A DNA stretch of 5,888 nt from Chitinophagaceae bacterium (GTDB lineage Bacteria; Bacteroidota; Bacteroidia; Chitinophagales; Chitinophagaceae). The stretch lies in assembly GCA_003151295.1 (NCBI GenBank), contig PLXD01000182.1, positions 1 through 5,888 on the forward strand. Reading direction: 5' to 3'. The stretch's first letter is position 1. The number at the start of each line of letters is the position of its first letter. The translations under genes and the position numbers were made by a program. This document shows positions 5,280 through 5,888 of this stretch, one piece after another. Below the pieces are notes generated by a model. It did no database searches. It saw only the letters and a program-made list of their open reading frames with translations, and was not told the origin of the DNA.

Positions 5280-5888
5280 TTGCGACCTTATTATTATACC
5301 AGGCCGAAACTTTAATGAGCGTATTCTCCTCGTCCCTACGCATGCTAAGATCGTTCTTCCGTATAAATTTCTTCACCTCTCCGCTCTGGTCATTCAGCGC
5401 GTGCAACAAAGATCTTTTATTGTTGACAGCGTAATAGGTTTGTCCTTTTTTCAGGTAATAAGAGGTCGTATGGATAATAAATCTCCTGATCTCCCCGGAA
5501 GTCAGGTCCTCCTGGACGACCTTTTTTTCCCTTTTAAGCAAGGTGGTACGCCCCTGGCAAAGCTCTTCGTAAAAACCCACGCGCGGCGCGGAAGCATTTA
5601 AACTATCTCTAAGATGTATAAACGGATGGCTCCCGATTGTAAACCGGTCGACTTGCTCATTGATCAGGGAAATTTTATAGATGTTATAAGGGTCGTTGAT
5701 CACGACCTGTTCGTTTACAAGGTCATACACGAGGTCGAGGTCCCCGTAAAGGATACCGTCATAAAATACGGATCCCTTTTGCATATGACCATCGTCGAAA
5801 AAAGGATGCCCGTCTTTGATCAGATAGGCATAATCCGCATATTGGCTTCCTCTGTAAAGGCCTGATTCCGGAGCGAGATACTGATCGG
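5263..5888 (-). CDS. Conserved Bacteroidetes protein of unknown function (C-terminal part, 5' end outside window)
   Basis: The frame stays open from the right edge of the window to a TAA at 5263-5265, giving 207 complete residues. The ATG at 5784 is therefore an internal Met (context GH-MQKGSVFYDG) and not the start. The visible part is rich in Tyr, Gly and beta-type segments: a GLYRGSQYADY stretch, then GHPFF, GSVFYDGILYGDLDLVYDL, IGSHPFI, GFYEELCQG, and a basic C-terminal part (LKREKKVVQE, YYLKKGQTYYAV, KKFIRKNDLSMRRDEE). I recall this pattern from hypothetical proteins common near TonB-dependent receptors in Bacteroidetes, but I cannot name a Pfam domain or a function. Whether it has a signal peptide cannot be seen because the N-terminus is missing. 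Its end overlaps the start of the receptor gene by 17 nt, so the two are probably co-transcribed and translationally coupled. The gene is certain; its role is unknown. Confidence 0.85.
   Translation of the reverse strand, partial: DQYLAPESGLYRGSQYADYAYLIKDGHPFFDDGHMQKGSVFYDGILYGDLDLVYDLVNEQVVINDPYNIYKISLINEQVDRFTIGSHPFIHLRDSLNASAPRVGFYEELCQGRTTLLKREKKVVQEDLTSGEIRRFIIHTTSYYLKKGQTYYAVNNKRSLLHALNDQSGEVKKFIRKNDLSMRRDEENTLIKVSAWYNNKVANAVNQ
5286..5289 (-). promoter_or_regulatory. Weak ribosome binding site for the TonB-dependent receptor
   Basis: On the minus strand AAGG lies 6 nt before the ATG at 5279, inside the end of the upstream gene and in an AT-rich stretch. It favours the 5279 start over the inner ATG at 5252, which has no purine-rich motif in front of it. 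Bacteroidetes rely little on Shine-Dalgarno pairing, so this is supporting evidence only. Confidence 0.35.

Noticed and set aside
5263..5784. Treating the right-hand gene as complete with a start at 5784
   Set aside because: The frame is open with protein-like sequence all the way to the window edge, so the gene is truncated and that Met is internal.
1..5888. CRISPR array, tRNA/rRNA genes, insertion sequences or phage genes
   Set aside because: I saw no spaced direct repeats, tRNA-like cloverleaf, rRNA stretch, transposase motif or terminal inverted repeats on either strand.

Overview
The window looks like part of a Bacteroidetes (Bacteroidota) genome, most likely a Chitinophagaceae-type or related soil or environmental lineage. 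The evidence is a TonB-dependent receptor carrying both an STN and a carboxypeptidase-like regulatory domain, a neighbouring DUF4249-type lipoprotein, and an MG2-type envelope protein. Start codons also sit behind A-rich leaders rather than strong Shine-Dalgarno sequences. The lineage is inferred from gene content only. The base composition looks close to balanced by eye.

Everything supportable lies on the minus strand, so transcription runs from high to low coordinates. In that order the window holds: (1) the C-terminal 207 residues of a conserved Bacteroidetes protein of unknown function, entering from the right edge and ending at 5263; (2) a 915-residue outer-membrane TonB-dependent receptor (2532-5279); (3) the remnant of a DUF4249 lipoprotein gene (2293-2521) that keeps only its two ends; (4) an intact 404-residue DUF4249 lipoprotein (1056-2270); (5) the N-terminal 335 residues of a secreted macroglobulin-like (MG2) protein, which starts at 1005 and leaves at the left edge with no stop codon.

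The genes are packed like one operon. The first two overlap by 17 nt (or are 10 nt apart if the inner ATG is used). Gaps of 10, 22 and 50 nt follow, and no intrinsic terminator is visible. The likely reading is an envelope import or processing module: a TonB-driven outer-membrane channel, a cognate surface or periplasmic lipoprotein, and accessory envelope proteins. The substrate cannot be read from the sequence. The STN domain on the receptor suggests that it also signals to a FecR-type anti-sigma factor, but no sigma or anti-sigma gene lies in this window.

The most notable finding is the DUF4249 relic between the receptor and the intact lipoprotein. It has a clean start, a lipobox and the conserved first residues. 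It then jumps, with a frame change, to the conserved C-terminus of the same family, so about 310 codons are missing. There is no gene-free stretch longer than 300 bases.
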